Counted from the first letter of the stretch, positions 16,779-26,431 are shown. The stretch: DNA of 37,725 bases from Gordonia asplenii (GCF_012933505.1 NZ_JABBNB010000046.1:1-37725); one strand, 5' to 3'. Notes: generated from the letters alone by a model not told the origin. Made by a program: numbers and translations.

Positions 16779-16797
16779 CTGACAAGTCACTTGTCAG
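16779..16797. promoter_or_regulatory. Perfect palindrome just before the atpE ribosome site
   Basis: CTGACAAGTCACTTGTCAG is a perfect 9-bp inverted repeat around one C. It ends about 5 nt before the AAAGGAAAG ribosome site of atpE. It could be an RNA hairpin adjusting c-subunit translation or a protein-binding site. Confidence 0.5.
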
Positions 16798-16818
16798 CAA
16801 CCGAAAGGAAAGTTCTCA

Positions 16819-17079
16819 ATGGATCCCAATCTGATTGGTCTGGGTGCACTCATCGGCGGCGGCCTGATCATGGCCGGTGGCGCTATCGGTGCCGGTATCG
16901 GTGACGGTCTCGCCGGTGCACAGCTGATCGCAGGTATCGCCCGCCAGCCTGAGGCTCAGGGACGCCTGTTCACCCCGTTCTTCATCACCGTCGGCCTGGT
17001 CGAGGCCGCGTACTTCATCAACCTGGCGTTCATGGCGCTGTTCGTGTTCGCCACCCCGATCAGCGGCGTCAAGGCCTAA
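16819..17079 (+). CDS. atpE: ATP synthase F0 subunit c
   Basis: The 86-residue two-helix proteolipid forms the proton-driven ring. The proton carrier is Glu62 in GLVEAAYFI, and Asp29 lies in GAGIGDG. These correspond to Glu61 and Asp28 of the M. tuberculosis subunit, and Ala64 also matches the bedaquiline-binding region, so sensitivity to diarylquinolines is expected but untested. The polar loop is ARQPEAQGR. AAAGGAAAG precedes the ATG, with two inverted repeats further upstream. Confidence 0.97.
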   Translation: MDPNLIGLGALIGGGLIMAGGAIGAGIGDGLAGAQLIAGIARQPEAQGRLFTPFFITVGLVEAAYFINLAFMALFVFATPISGVKA

Positions 17080-17119
17080 TTCGTCTTTTCGACTAGATCG
17101 ATTCAACTAACGGAGCGAC

Positions 17120-17602
17120 ATGACGACGAATCTCGCCGCAGAAAACTTCCTCATCCCCAATGGCACATTCTTCGTGTGCCTGGTGATCTTCATGCTGGTC
17201 TTTGCCGTGATCGCCAAGTTCGTGGTGCCCGGCATCCAGAAGGCCATCGAGGATCGCGAGGCGATGGTGGCTAAGACGGCCGAGGACAACAAGGCCGCTG
17301 CGGCGAGCTTCGAGAGTGCCGATTCGCAATACCGGGCTGCACTGAAGGACGCGCGGGGCGAGGCCACCGGCCTGCGCGACGCCGCGCGTGCACAGGGCAA
17401 CGAAGAGTTGACCGCAGCCCGGCACGAGGCCACCGCGCAGGCAGATGCGGCCCGCGCCGCATCCGCCGAAGCGCTGGCCGCCCAGGGGGAAACCGCTGCG
17501 TCGACTGCACGCGGCGACCTGGAAAACCTCGCGAGCACGCTCGCCGGCCGAGTTCTCGGGACCGATGTGAACAGCCGCCCCGAAGTGAAGGTGAACAAGT
17601 AG
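17120..17602 (+). CDS. atpF: ATP synthase F0 subunit b
   Basis: A 160-residue stalk subunit with one N-terminal membrane helix (about residues 15-37, FFVCLVIFMLVFAVIAKFVV) followed by a long Ala/Glu/Arg-rich coiled coil. With the b-delta fusion encoded next it forms the peripheral stalk. Its stop codon shares one base with the GTG of the next gene. Confidence 0.94.
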   Translation: MTTNLAAENFLIPNGTFFVCLVIFMLVFAVIAKFVVPGIQKAIEDREAMVAKTAEDNKAAAASFESADSQYRAALKDARGEATGLRDAARAQGNEELTAARHEATAQADAARAASAEALAAQGETAASTARGDLENLASTLAGRVLGTDVNSRPEVKVNK

Positions 17603-18954
17603 TGAGCATTTTCATTGGGCAGCTGATCGGCTTCGCCCTCATTGTCTTCCTATTGTGGAAGTACGCATTCCCGCCGCTCAACCGTGCGGTGAAAGCGTCG
17701 CAGAGCAAGATCGAAGATCAGGTCCGCGAGAGCGAGGCCGCCAAGGCCAACCTCATCAAGGCGCAGGCCGCACATGACCAGGCCGTCGCCGACGCCGCCG
17801 TCGAAGCCGAGCAACTCAAGGCCGACGGTGCCAGCGACGCCCAAGCCATCACCGAGGATCTGCATGCGGCCGCGGAGGCCGAGCGCAAGCGCATCGCCGC
17901 GCACGGCGCCTCGCAGGCCGACCTCCAGCGCGCCAACCTGCTGCGCGATCTGCGCGGCGACCTCGGACGTTCCGCGGTGGCCCGCGCCGACGAACTCGTC
18001 CGTGCGCAGCTGTCCGACCCGGCCGAGCAGTCGGCCACCGTCGACCGGCTCCTCGATGAACTCTCCGCGATGTCGGGTTCGGCGCGCCCGGACACCGCCG
18101 TCGCCACCAGCGCCGACCTCGTCGGGCTGCACGGCATGCGCGCGTCGAGCCGTGAAGCGGCACAGGCCGTCTCGCGGGAAGCCAACGCGGTGACCGGCGG
18201 CCTCGACGCAGCCGCGCTGACCTCGCTGGGCGGTGAGCTCGCGTCGATCGTCGCGTTGCTGAACAGCCAGCCGGTGCTGCGCAAGAAGCTCGCCGAGCCG
18301 TCGGACGCCGCCGACGCCAAGAAGGCCCTCGTCACCTCACTGCTCAGCGGCAAGGTGTCCGAGCCCGCCCTCGCGATCACCGCGACCGCGAGTGCCGAGA
18401 AGTGGTCGACGGGCGCCGACTTCACCGCGGCACTGCAGCGGCAGAGTGACCTGTCGGTGCTGGCCGCAGCCGAGAACGAAGGCGTCATCGACCGCGTCGA
18501 GGACGAACTCTTCCGCGTCGGACGCCTGCTCGACGCCAACCCCGAGCTGACCCGGCTGCTCTCCGACCACAACACCCCGGGTACCGGTCGGGCAAGCCTG
18601 CTGCAGCAGGTGCTCGGCGACCAGGTCGGCGCGCACACCTCGGCGCTGCTGAGCCAGACGGTCACCACCCTGAACGGCCAGCCGGCCGACATCGCAGTCG
18701 CCAACCTCGCCGAACTCGCCGCCGCGCGGCGCAGCGAGACCGTGGCCCACGTGATCTCCGCGCTGGCCCTGACCGATGCCCAGCATGCGCGCCTCACCTC
18801 GGTGCTGGCAGACATCTACGGGCGGGCGATGTCGGTGCAGACCGAGATCGATCCGGCACTGCTGGGCGGGCTGCGGATCAGCGTCGGCGACGACGTCATC
18901 GAAGGCGACGTCGCCACTCGACTCGCCACGGCCGCCGAGAACCTACCGCGCTAG
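17602..18954 (+). CDS. atpH: ATP synthase fused b-delta subunit
   Basis: A 450-residue protein joining a second b-type subunit (membrane helix about residues 3-18, then coiled coil to about 170) to a C-terminal delta (OSCP) domain ending in EIDPALLGGLRISVGDDVIEGDVATRL. This fusion is a known trait of mycobacteria and relatives (Rv1307, 446 residues) and links the stalk to the top of F1. GTG 17602 overlaps the atpF stop by 1 nt. The order B-E-F-H-A-G-D-C is the usual one. Confidence 0.95.
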   Translation: MSIFIGQLIGFALIVFLLWKYAFPPLNRAVKASQSKIEDQVRESEAAKANLIKAQAAHDQAVADAAVEAEQLKADGASDAQAITEDLHAAAEAERKRIAAHGASQADLQRANLLRDLRGDLGRSAVARADELVRAQLSDPAEQSATVDRLLDELSAMSGSARPDTAVATSADLVGLHGMRASSREAAQAVSREANAVTGGLDAAALTSLGGELASIVALLNSQPVLRKKLAEPSDAADAKKALVTSLLSGKVSEPALAITATASAEKWSTGADFTAALQRQSDLSVLAAAENEGVIDRVEDELFRVGRLLDANPELTRLLSDHNTPGTGRASLLQQVLGDQVGAHTSALLSQTVTTLNGQPADIAVANLAELAAARRSETVAHVISALALTDAQHARLTSVLADIYGRAMSVQTEIDPALLGGLRISVGDDVIEGDVATRLATAAENLPR

Positions 18955-19018
18955 TGCGCTGACCGCACTGGCCCCGAATCCCACAAGCCACTAAAGCAAG
19001 AAGAAGGACGAGAACCCC

Positions 19019-20659
19019 ATGGCTGAGTTGACGATCTCACCAGACGAGATTAAGGGAGCGATCGAGAGCTACGTCTCGTCGTTCGACGCCGACGCCTCGC
19101 GCGAAGAGGTCGGTACGGTCACCGATACATCCGACGGCATCGCGCACGTCAGCGGTCTGCCCGGTGCAATGGCCAACGAGCTGCTGGAATTCCCCGGCGG
19201 AGTACTCGGCGTTGCCCTCAACCTCGACGAGGACGAGATCGGCGCGGTCATCCTGGGTGACTACGACACCATCGAAGAAGGCCAGCAGGTCAGCCGCACC
19301 GGCGACGTGCTCTCGGTCCCCGTCGGCGACAAGTTCCTCGGTCGCGTCGTCAACCCGCTCGGCCAGCCGATCGACGGCCAGGGCGACATCGAGGCCGAGG
19401 CGCAGCGCGTGCTGGAACTGCAGGCAGCGACCGTCCTCGAACGCCAGCCCGTCGAGGAGAGCCTCGCGACCGGCATCAAGGCCATCGACGCGATGACCGC
19501 CATCGGCCGCGGTCAGCGTCAGCTCGTCATCGGTGACCGCAAGACCGGCAAGACCGCGGTCTGCATCGACGCCATCCTGAACCAGAAGGCGAACTGGGAG
19601 ACCGGCGACCCGACCAAGCAGGTCCGCTGCATCTACGTCGCGATCGGCCAGAAGGGCTCGACCATCGCGGGCGTCAAGTCCGCACTCGAAGAGGCCGGCG
19701 CGATGGAGTACACCACCATCGTCGCGGCTCCGGCGTCGGATTCGGCCGGCTTCAAGTGGCTCGCCCCGTACACCGGCTCGGCCATCGGCCAGCACTGGAT
19801 GTACGACGGCAAGCACGTCCTCATCGTCTTCGACGACCTGACCAAGCAGGCCGAAGCCTACCGCGCGATCTCGCTGCTGCTGCGTCGCCCGCCGGGCCGC
19901 GAGGCATACCCGGGTGACGTCTTCTACTTGCACTCGCGTCTACTGGAGCGGTGTGCCAAGCTGTCCGACGCTCTCGGCGCGGGCTCGATGACCGGCCTGC
20001 CGATCATCGAGACCAAGGCCAACGACGTCTCGGCGTTCATCCCGACCAACGTCATCTCGATCACCGACGGCCAGGTCTTCCTGGAATCGGACCTGTTCAA
20101 CAAGGGTGTGCGTCCCGCGATCAACGTCGGCACCTCGGTGTCGCGCGTCGGTGGTGCCGCACAGACCAAGGGCCTCAAGGCCGTTTCCGGTTCGCTGCGT
20201 CTGGAGCTGGCTCAGTTCCGTGAGCTCGAAGCGTTCTCGGCATTCGCCTCCGACCTCGACGACGCCTCCAAGGCGCGCCTCGAGCGCGGCGCCCGCTGGG
20301 TCGAGATGCTCAAGCAGGACCAGTACAGCCCCTACTCGGTCGAAGACCAGATCGTCTCGATCTACCTCTGCGGTGAGGGCCACTACGACTCGGTTCCGAT
20401 CGATGACATCCGCAACTTCGAGGAGCAGCTGCTCAGCCACCTGCACCACAACGCGAAGGGCGTCTACGACTCGATCGAAGGCGGCGCGAAGCTCTCGTCG
20501 GATCAGGCCGAGGCCCTGGTCGCCGAGACCAACAAGTTCAAGAACGGCTACCTGACCCACGACGGTCAGCGTGTCGTCAACGAGCCCGCTCCGACGGCGA
20601 TGGACGCCAAGGACATCGCCAACGAAGAAGTCAAGATCCGCAAGACCGACGAGGACTGA
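19019..20659 (+). CDS. atpA: ATP synthase F1 subunit alpha
   Basis: The 546-residue non-catalytic nucleotide-binding subunit has the P-loop GDRKTGKT and the signature PAINVGTSVSRVGGAAQ. A C-terminal extension beyond the E. coli subunit (about the last 35 residues) is present, as in mycobacteria where it restrains ATP hydrolysis. Here the end is mixed-charge (KIRKTDED), not the Lys-rich end of the M. tuberculosis protein. AGAAGGACGAG lies before the ATG after a 64-nt gap. Confidence 0.97.
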   Translation: MAELTISPDEIKGAIESYVSSFDADASREEVGTVTDTSDGIAHVSGLPGAMANELLEFPGGVLGVALNLDEDEIGAVILGDYDTIEEGQQVSRTGDVLSVPVGDKFLGRVVNPLGQPIDGQGDIEAEAQRVLELQAATVLERQPVEESLATGIKAIDAMTAIGRGQRQLVIGDRKTGKTAVCIDAILNQKANWETGDPTKQVRCIYVAIGQKGSTIAGVKSALEEAGAMEYTTIVAAPASDSAGFKWLAPYTGSAIGQHWMYDGKHVLIVFDDLTKQAEAYRAISLLLRRPPGREAYPGDVFYLHSRLLERCAKLSDALGAGSMTGLPIIETKANDVSAFIPTNVISITDGQVFLESDLFNKGVRPAINVGTSVSRVGGAAQTKGLKAVSGSLRLELAQFRELEAFSAFASDLDDASKARLERGARWVEMLKQDQYSPYSVEDQIVSIYLCGEGHYDSVPIDDIRNFEEQLLSHLHHNAKGVYDSIEGGAKLSSDQAEALVAETNKFKNGYLTHDGQRVVNEPAPTAMDAKDIANEEVKIRKTDED

Positions 20660-20711
20660 CGGTAACGACATGGGCGTAAGTACCACACGATCAGACGGGA
20701 GGATGCGCTAG

Positions 20712-21626
20712 ATGGCCAGCATTCGTGAGCTGCGCTCACGCATCAGGTCGGTGCAGTCGACCAAGAAGATCACCAAGGCGCAGGAGCTGATCGCGACGTC
20801 GCGGATCACCAAGGCTCAGGCGCGAGTTGCGGCGGCGAAGCCGTACTCCACGGAGATGACGGCGGTGCTGACCGAATTGGCGTCGTCCGCCGGTTCGCTC
20901 GATCATCCGCTGCTCGTGCAGCGGGAGAATCCCAAGCGCGCCGCGGTACTCGTCGTCACCAGCGACCGCGGCATGTGCGGCGGTTACAACTCCAATGTCC
21001 TCAAGGCCGCCCGCCAGCTCATCGCGCTCCTCGAGCAGGAGGGCAAGGAAGCGGTCTTGTTCGTGACGGGTCAAAAGGGTGTCGGGTTCTTCACCTTCCG
21101 TGGCACCGACGTCCAGGACAACTGGACGGGCTTCTCGCAGGCGCCGGAATACTCCGACGCCGCCGACGTCTCGAAGTTCCTGGTCAAGCTGTTCGAGGCC
21201 GGGTCGGGAACCGAGGTCGAGCGTCGTGACGGCGTCGGCGTCCTGGAGGGCGTCGACGAGCTGCACATCGTCTACACGAAGTTCGTGTCGATGTTGACGC
21301 AGAACCCCGAGGTCCGGCGCGTGGTCCCGATGCTGCCGTTGCCGGTGGACAGTGACGAACTGCCCTCCCGCAACTACGAGTTCGAGCCGAGCGCCGAGGC
21401 ACTGCTGTCCTCGTTGCTGCCGAGGTACGTGGCGACCCGCATCTATGCGGCGCTGCTGGACAGTTCGGCATCGGAGTCGGCGGCTCGACGCACCGCGATG
21501 AAGGCGGCGACGGACAACGCTGAAGAGTTGTCGAAGTCGCTCTCGCGCGAAGCGAACCAGCTGCGTCAGGCCCAGATCACCCAGGAAATCAGCGAGATCG
21601 TCGGCGGTGCGAGCGCACTCGGCTGA
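20712..21626 (+). CDS. atpG: ATP synthase F1 subunit gamma
   Basis: The 304-residue rotor subunit has the N-terminal helix ASIRELRSRIRSVQSTKKITKAQELIATSRI and the C-terminal ALLDSSASESAARRTAMKAATDNAEEL helix that turn inside the alpha-beta ring. The segment GSGTEVERRDGVGVLEG before DELHIVYTKF corresponds to the extra gamma loop of mycobacteria, which affects coupling. GGGAGGATG lies upstream of the ATG. Confidence 0.96.
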   Translation: MASIRELRSRIRSVQSTKKITKAQELIATSRITKAQARVAAAKPYSTEMTAVLTELASSAGSLDHPLLVQRENPKRAAVLVVTSDRGMCGGYNSNVLKAARQLIALLEQEGKEAVLFVTGQKGVGFFTFRGTDVQDNWTGFSQAPEYSDAADVSKFLVKLFEAGSGTEVERRDGVGVLEGVDELHIVYTKFVSMLTQNPEVRRVVPMLPLPVDSDELPSRNYEFEPSAEALLSSLLPRYVATRIYAALLDSSASESAARRTAMKAATDNAEELSKSLSREANQLRQAQITQEISEIVGGASALG

Positions 21627-21686
21627 TGCCGGCGCCCACGCGACTTCGCTGCCACCAGACCCCAAAGAGGAAGTGACCCAACCAAA

Positions 21687-23138
<1,452 letters not shown>

Positions 23139-23147
23139 CGGTTCGCG

Positions 23148-23528
23148 ATGGCAGACAAGAGCTTTCAGGTCGAGATCGTCTCGGCGGACGATCGGTTGTA
23201 CTCGGGGAGTGCGACCTTCGTCATCGCCCATACCGTCACCGGTGAACTCGGTATCCTGGCTGGCCACGAACCGCTCCTCGGAGAGCTGATCTCCGGCGGC
23301 TACGTGGTGATCGTGGAGGAGAGCGGCACACGCCGCGCCGCCGCGGTCACCGGCGGGTTCCTCTCGGTGACCGGCGAGGTCGTGACCGTCCTCGCCGAGT
23401 TCGCCGAGTGGGCCGACGACGTCGACGTCGCTTCCGCTCGCGAGGCACTCGACAACGAAGAGCCGGGAACCGAGGACTACACGCGTGCACGTTCGCGGCT
23501 GGTCGCCGCCGAACAGCTCGCCAAGTAG
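23148..23528 (+). CDS. atpC: ATP synthase F1 subunit epsilon
   Basis: The 126-residue subunit links rotor to c-ring and regulates hydrolysis. The N-terminal beta barrel is clear (FQVEIVSADDRLYSGSATFV; TGELGILAGHEPLLGEL), and the C-terminal helical part is short (AREALDNEEPG to the end), as in mycobacteria. It is the last gene of the operon and is followed by a perfect hairpin terminator. Confidence 0.95.
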   Translation: MADKSFQVEIVSADDRLYSGSATFVIAHTVTGELGILAGHEPLLGELISGGYVVIVEESGTRRAAAVTGGFLSVTGEVVTVLAEFAEWADDVDVASAREALDNEEPGTEDYTRARSRLVAAEQLAK

Positions 23529-23554
23529 TCACCGGCGTAAATAATGTGATGTCC

Positions 23555-23591
23555 GTCGCCCGGAAGGTTTGTTTCAAACCTTCCGGGCGAC
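23555..23591 (+). terminator. atp operon terminator
   Basis: GTCGCCCGGAAGGTTT (23555-23570) and AAACCTTCCGGGCGAC (23576-23591) form a perfect 16-bp stem around GTTTC. It lies 26 nt after the atpC stop. There is no T-run, as is common for high-GC actinobacterial terminators. Confidence 0.85.
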
Positions 23592-23652
23592 TGGCATTCT
23601 GGATGTATCTGTTTGCTGACCTGTCCCAGACGAACTCAGGAGGTGTGACGCC

Positions 23653-24090
23653 ATGGGTGGAGCGTTGATCGCGCTGGCCGTAGCGTTGATCGCCGGAGTC
23701 CTGCTGTTGGGGCTGGTCGTGTATCGGCTCACCGAGCTACGCCGGGAGGGTACTCCGGTGTTGCTGCGCGAGCTGCCCGCCGCCGCCGACGCCGGGTGGC
23801 GGCACGGCACCATCGCCTACGGCGACAACGTGCTGCGCTTCTACCGGCTGTCCTCGTTGCGGCCGGGCCCGACGATCACGCTCATCCGCAGCGCCATCGA
23901 GATCGGCCGCAGACGTGACCCGGTGGGCACCGAAGACGAGATCCTCGACGGCATGCGCATCGCCGAACTGGAACCCGGCGCCGACGGCGTCGGGGGAGCG
24001 TTCGAGCTGGCGATGAGTGCCGAGGCGATGACGGCGTTCACGTCGTGGTTGGAGTCGCGGCAGTCGGCGAGGTCGCAGCGGGGGCGGTGA
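23653..24090 (+). CDS. DUF2550 membrane-anchored protein (Rv1312 type)
   Basis: A 145-residue protein of unknown function with one N-terminal membrane helix (about residues 4-24, ALIALAVALIAGVLLLGL) and a small soluble domain (WRHGTIAYGDNVLRFYRLSSLRPGP). Conserved position after atpC and the length match Rv1312 of M. tuberculosis. AGGAGGTG lies before the ATG. It is separated from atpC by the terminator, so it probably has its own promoter, which I could not place. Confidence 0.85.
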   Translation: MGGALIALAVALIAGVLLLGLVVYRLTELRREGTPVLLRELPAAADAGWRHGTIAYGDNVLRFYRLSSLRPGPTITLIRSAIEIGRRRDPVGTEDEILDGMRIAELEPGADGVGGAFELAMSAEAMTAFTSWLESRQSARSQRGR

Positions 24091-24137
24091 GCCGGGATTC
24101 ACCGACGGCAAGCCCTCTCCGCTGGTTGAGGCCGACG

Positions 24138-24725
24138 CTACCGCTCCCGCTCGCCGCCGGGCACCCATTTCACATCGCCGCTTCCGTCGCGTCGCGCGAC
24201 TACTCGCGCCAGGATGAACAGCAGGTCCGACAGCCGGTTCAGGTACTTCGCGGGCAGCGCCGACGTGTTGTCCGGATTGGCGTCGATCGCCGCCCACGCC
24301 GAGCGTTCGGCGCGGCGCACGACAGTCCGCGCGTGATGCAGCAATGCCGCGCCGGGCGACCCGCCCGGAAGGATGAACGAGTCCAGCGCCGGCAGGTCCG
24401 CGCCGAAGGAGTCGCACCAGGTCTCCAACGCGTCGACATAACCTTGCTCGATGCGCAGCGGCGGATACTTCGGGTCGTCGACGACGGGCGTCGACAAGTC
24501 GGCTCCGGCGTCGAACAGGTCATTCTGCACGGTGCGCAACACCGCGACGACGTCGTCGGGCAATGCGCCGAGTGTCAGTGCGGTCCCCAGCACGGCGTTG
24601 GCCTCGTCGCAGTCCGCGTAGGCGACGACCCGGGCGTCGGTCTTCGCGACACGCGAGAAGTCGGACAGACCGGTGCTTCCGTCGTCGCCGGTTCGGGTGT
24701 AGATGCGGGTGAGGTGGACAGCCAT
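24138..24725 (-). CDS. ATP:cob(I)alamin adenosyltransferase, PduO type
   Basis: A 195-residue enzyme that adds the 5'-deoxyadenosyl group to cob(I)alamin, making coenzyme B12. Family motifs are RIYTRTGDDGSTGL (ATP site), YADCDEANAVLG, FILPGGSP, RRAERSAW and YLNRLSDLLFILAR. It matches Rv1314c in family and position, convergent with DUF2550 and divergent from murA. ATG 24725 gives the usual MAVHLTRIYTRTG start; longer upstream frame is antisense to murA. The 43-bp gap to murA must hold both promoters. Confidence 0.94.
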   Translation of the reverse strand: MAVHLTRIYTRTGDDGSTGLSDFSRVAKTDARVVAYADCDEANAVLGTALTLGALPDDVVAVLRTVQNDLFDAGADLSTPVVDDPKYPPLRIEQGYVDALETWCDSFGADLPALDSFILPGGSPGAALLHHARTVVRRAERSAWAAIDANPDNTSALPAKYLNRLSDLLFILARVVARRDGSGDVKWVPGGERER

Positions 24726-24756
24726 GCCTTCCGAATCTACCCGGGTTACTGCCAGA

Positions 24757-24769
24757 TAAACTGTCCGGG
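24757..24769 (+). promoter_or_regulatory. -10 box and predicted leaderless start of murA
   Basis: TAAACT (24757-24762) fits a -10 box and ends 6 nt before the GTG at 24769, which would place transcription start on the first base of the start codon. There is no Shine-Dalgarno sequence, as expected for a leaderless mRNA. Confidence 0.55.
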
Positions 24770-26025
24770 TGAATGATCGCTTTCTGGTGACCGGTGGAGC
24801 GCGCTTGTCCGGTGAGGTATCCGTCGGAGGGGCCAAGAACAGCGTGTTGAAGCTGATGGCGGCAGCGTTGCTGGCCGAAGGCACAACCGTACTGACCAAC
24901 GCGCCCGACATCGCCGACGTCCCGCTGATGGCCGACGTCCTGCGGGGCCTCGGCGCCACCGTCGACGTCAACCACGACGTCGTCACCATCGACGTCCCCG
25001 CCCAACCGCACTACCACGCCGACTTCGACGCCGTGAAGCAGTTCCGCGCCTCGGTGTGCGTGCTGGGGCCGCTGATGGCGCGCTGCCATCGGGCCGTCGT
25101 CGCGCTGCCCGGCGGCGACGCCATCGGCTCCCGACCCCTCGACATGCACCAGGCCGGTCTGCGCGCGCTCGGCGCGCACAGTTCGATCGAGCACGGTTGC
25201 GTTGTCGCCCAAGCTGATTCGTTGCAGGGTGCGCCGGTCGCCCTCGACTTCCCGTCGGTCGGCGCGACGGAGAACATCCTGATGGCCGCGGTGCTCGCCG
25301 ACGGCGTCACCACCATCGACAACGCCGCGCGCGAACCGGAGATCGTCGACCTCTGCGAGATGTTGCAGCAGATGGGCGCACTCATCGAGGGCGCGGGCAC
25401 ATCCACCTTGACGATCACCGGCGTACCGCGACTCGCGCCGACCACCCACCGCGTCATCGGTGACCGGATCGTCGGCGCGACCTGGGGCATCGCCGCGGCG
25501 ATGACCCGCGGCGACGTCACCGTTCGCGGAGTCGACCCCAACCATCTCTCGCTGGTGCTGAACAAGCTCCGCGACGCCGGGGCGCAGGTCGACCGATTCG
25601 ACGACGGGTTTCGCGTCCAGCAGGCCGAACGTCCGGTCGCGGTGAATGTCTCGACGTTGCCGTTCCCCGGATTCCCCACCGACCTGCAGCCGATGGCGAT
25701 CGGGTTGGCGGCCGTCTCCGAGGGAATGTCGGTGGTCACCGAGAACGTCTTCGAGGCGCGATTCCGGTTCGTCGAGGAGATGGTGCGACTCGGCGCCGAC
25801 GCCCGCACCGACGGTCACCACGCCGTCATCCGTGGCATCGAACAGCTTTCCAGCGCACCGGTCTGGTCCTCGGACATCCGCGCCGGCGCGGGGCTCGTGC
25901 TCGCCGGACTGGTCGCCGACGGCGTGACCGAGGTGCACGACGTCGAGCACATCGATCGCGGCTACCCGGACTTCGTGGAGAACCTGCGAAAGCTCGGTGG
26001 AACCATCGAGCGGGTCATCAGCTGA
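24769..26025 (+). CDS. murA: UDP-N-acetylglucosamine 1-carboxyvinyltransferase
   Basis: The 418-residue enzyme starts peptidoglycan synthesis by adding phosphoenolpyruvate to UDP-GlcNAc. Motifs are GGAKNSVLKLMAAALLA, the active loop LPGGDAIGSRPLDMH and the C-terminal HDVEHIDRGY. Residue 117 is Asp, where E. coli MurA has Cys115, the fosfomycin target; the same change gives M. tuberculosis MurA natural fosfomycin resistance. GTG 24769 fits the leaderless promoter. It is followed after 1 nt by the ArsR-family gene. Confidence 0.97.
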   Translation: MNDRFLVTGGARLSGEVSVGGAKNSVLKLMAAALLAEGTTVLTNAPDIADVPLMADVLRGLGATVDVNHDVVTIDVPAQPHYHADFDAVKQFRASVCVLGPLMARCHRAVVALPGGDAIGSRPLDMHQAGLRALGAHSSIEHGCVVAQADSLQGAPVALDFPSVGATENILMAAVLADGVTTIDNAAREPEIVDLCEMLQQMGALIEGAGTSTLTITGVPRLAPTTHRVIGDRIVGATWGIAAAMTRGDVTVRGVDPNHLSLVLNKLRDAGAQVDRFDDGFRVQQAERPVAVNVSTLPFPGFPTDLQPMAIGLAAVSEGMSVVTENVFEARFRFVEEMVRLGADARTDGHHAVIRGIEQLSSAPVWSSDIRAGAGLVLAGLVADGVTEVHDVEHIDRGYPDFVENLRKLGGTIERVIS

Positions 26026-26026
26026 G

Positions 26027-26347
26027 ATGGCCGCAGGCGACCCGCACGATCACGTCGATCACGACATCGACGTCGACGAGTGGACCACGCGCTTCGACCT
26101 GATGTCGGATCCGCATCGCCTGCAGATCCTCATCGTGCTGCACCAGCGGCCCGGCATCTTCGTCGGCGAGATCGCCACTGCCGTCGGCCGAACGGAGACC
26201 GCGGTGTCGCAGGCGCTGCGGGTGCTCCGACACCAGGGCTGGGTCAGCGCAACACGGATCGGGCGGTCGGTGAGTTACCGGCTCGACGACGAGACGGTCC
26301 ACCGGCTCCTGCATTGGATGGGTGCCGATCATCGACGAGGTCAGTGA
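26027..26347 (+). CDS. ArsR/SmtB-family winged-helix repressor, probable metal sensor
   Basis: A 106-residue regulator with helix-turn-helix TETAVSQALRVLRHQGWV and winged strand RIGRSVSYRL. Its N-terminus has His7, His9 and His12 among acidic residues (DPHDHVDHDIDVDEW) and the C-terminus has VHRLLHWMGADH. It lacks the CxC arsenic site, so Ni, Co or Zn sensing (NmtR/KmtR-like) is likelier. ATG 26027 was preferred to GTG 25997, which lies within murA. It directly precedes a Co/Ni-type importer whose promoter carries a TCATCTG-N10-CAGATGA operator. The metal is not deducible from sequence. Confidence 0.85.
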   Translation: MAAGDPHDHVDHDIDVDEWTTRFDLMSDPHRLQILIVLHQRPGIFVGEIATAVGRTETAVSQALRVLRHQGWVSATRIGRSVSYRLDDETVHRLLHWMGADHRRGQ

Positions 26348-26358
26348 CCTACCTGACC
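26339..26358. promoter_or_regulatory. GGTCA/TGACC box upstream of cbiM
   Basis: GGTCAGTGACCTACCTGACC contains a perfect GGTCA-G-TGACC palindrome (26339-26349) and a further CTGACC half site, so it also reads GGTCAG-N8-CTGACC. It overlaps the arsR stop and ends 36 bp before the -35 box of cbiM. The same arrangement occurs before mno. Confidence 0.6.
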
Positions 26359-26374
26359 GGTCGGATAGTCTCTA

Positions 26375-26410
26375 CGCCGTTTCATCTGAATAGCTGGACA
26401 GATGACGGCG
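26375..26410. promoter_or_regulatory. Candidate ArsR-family operator over the cbiM promoter
   Basis: TCATCTG (26382-26388) and CAGATGA (26399-26405) form a perfect inverted repeat with 10-bp spacer, extended outside by CGCCG and CGGCG. The 24-bp core has the size of SmtB/ArsR operators. It covers the predicted -35 hexamer, so bound repressor would block cbiM transcription. Confidence 0.6.
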
Positions 26411-26431
26411 GGCGCTCTTAGCGTCGGCGTA
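26395..26431 (+). promoter_or_regulatory. Predicted leaderless promoter of cbiMNQO
   Basis: TGGACA (26395-26400) and TAGCGT (26419-26424) are separated by 18 bp. The -10 box ends 6 nt before ATG 26431, which would be the transcription start. No ribosome site is visible for this ATG or for ATG 26452. Confidence 0.55.

Noticed and set aside
23408..23668. 86-residue frame across the atp terminator
   Set aside because: It runs through the perfect hairpin after atpC and its first half is a shadow of atpC.
25997..26347. Longer ArsR-family start at GTG 25997
   Set aside because: It would overlap murA by 29 nt and add residues (EPSSGSSAE) unlike the family; ATG 26027 follows the murA stop directly.
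26348..26430. Cobalamin riboswitch upstream of cbiM
   Set aside because: The gap is only 83 bp, shorter than a B12 aptamer, and is taken up by an inverted repeat and promoter; the transcript is probably leaderless.
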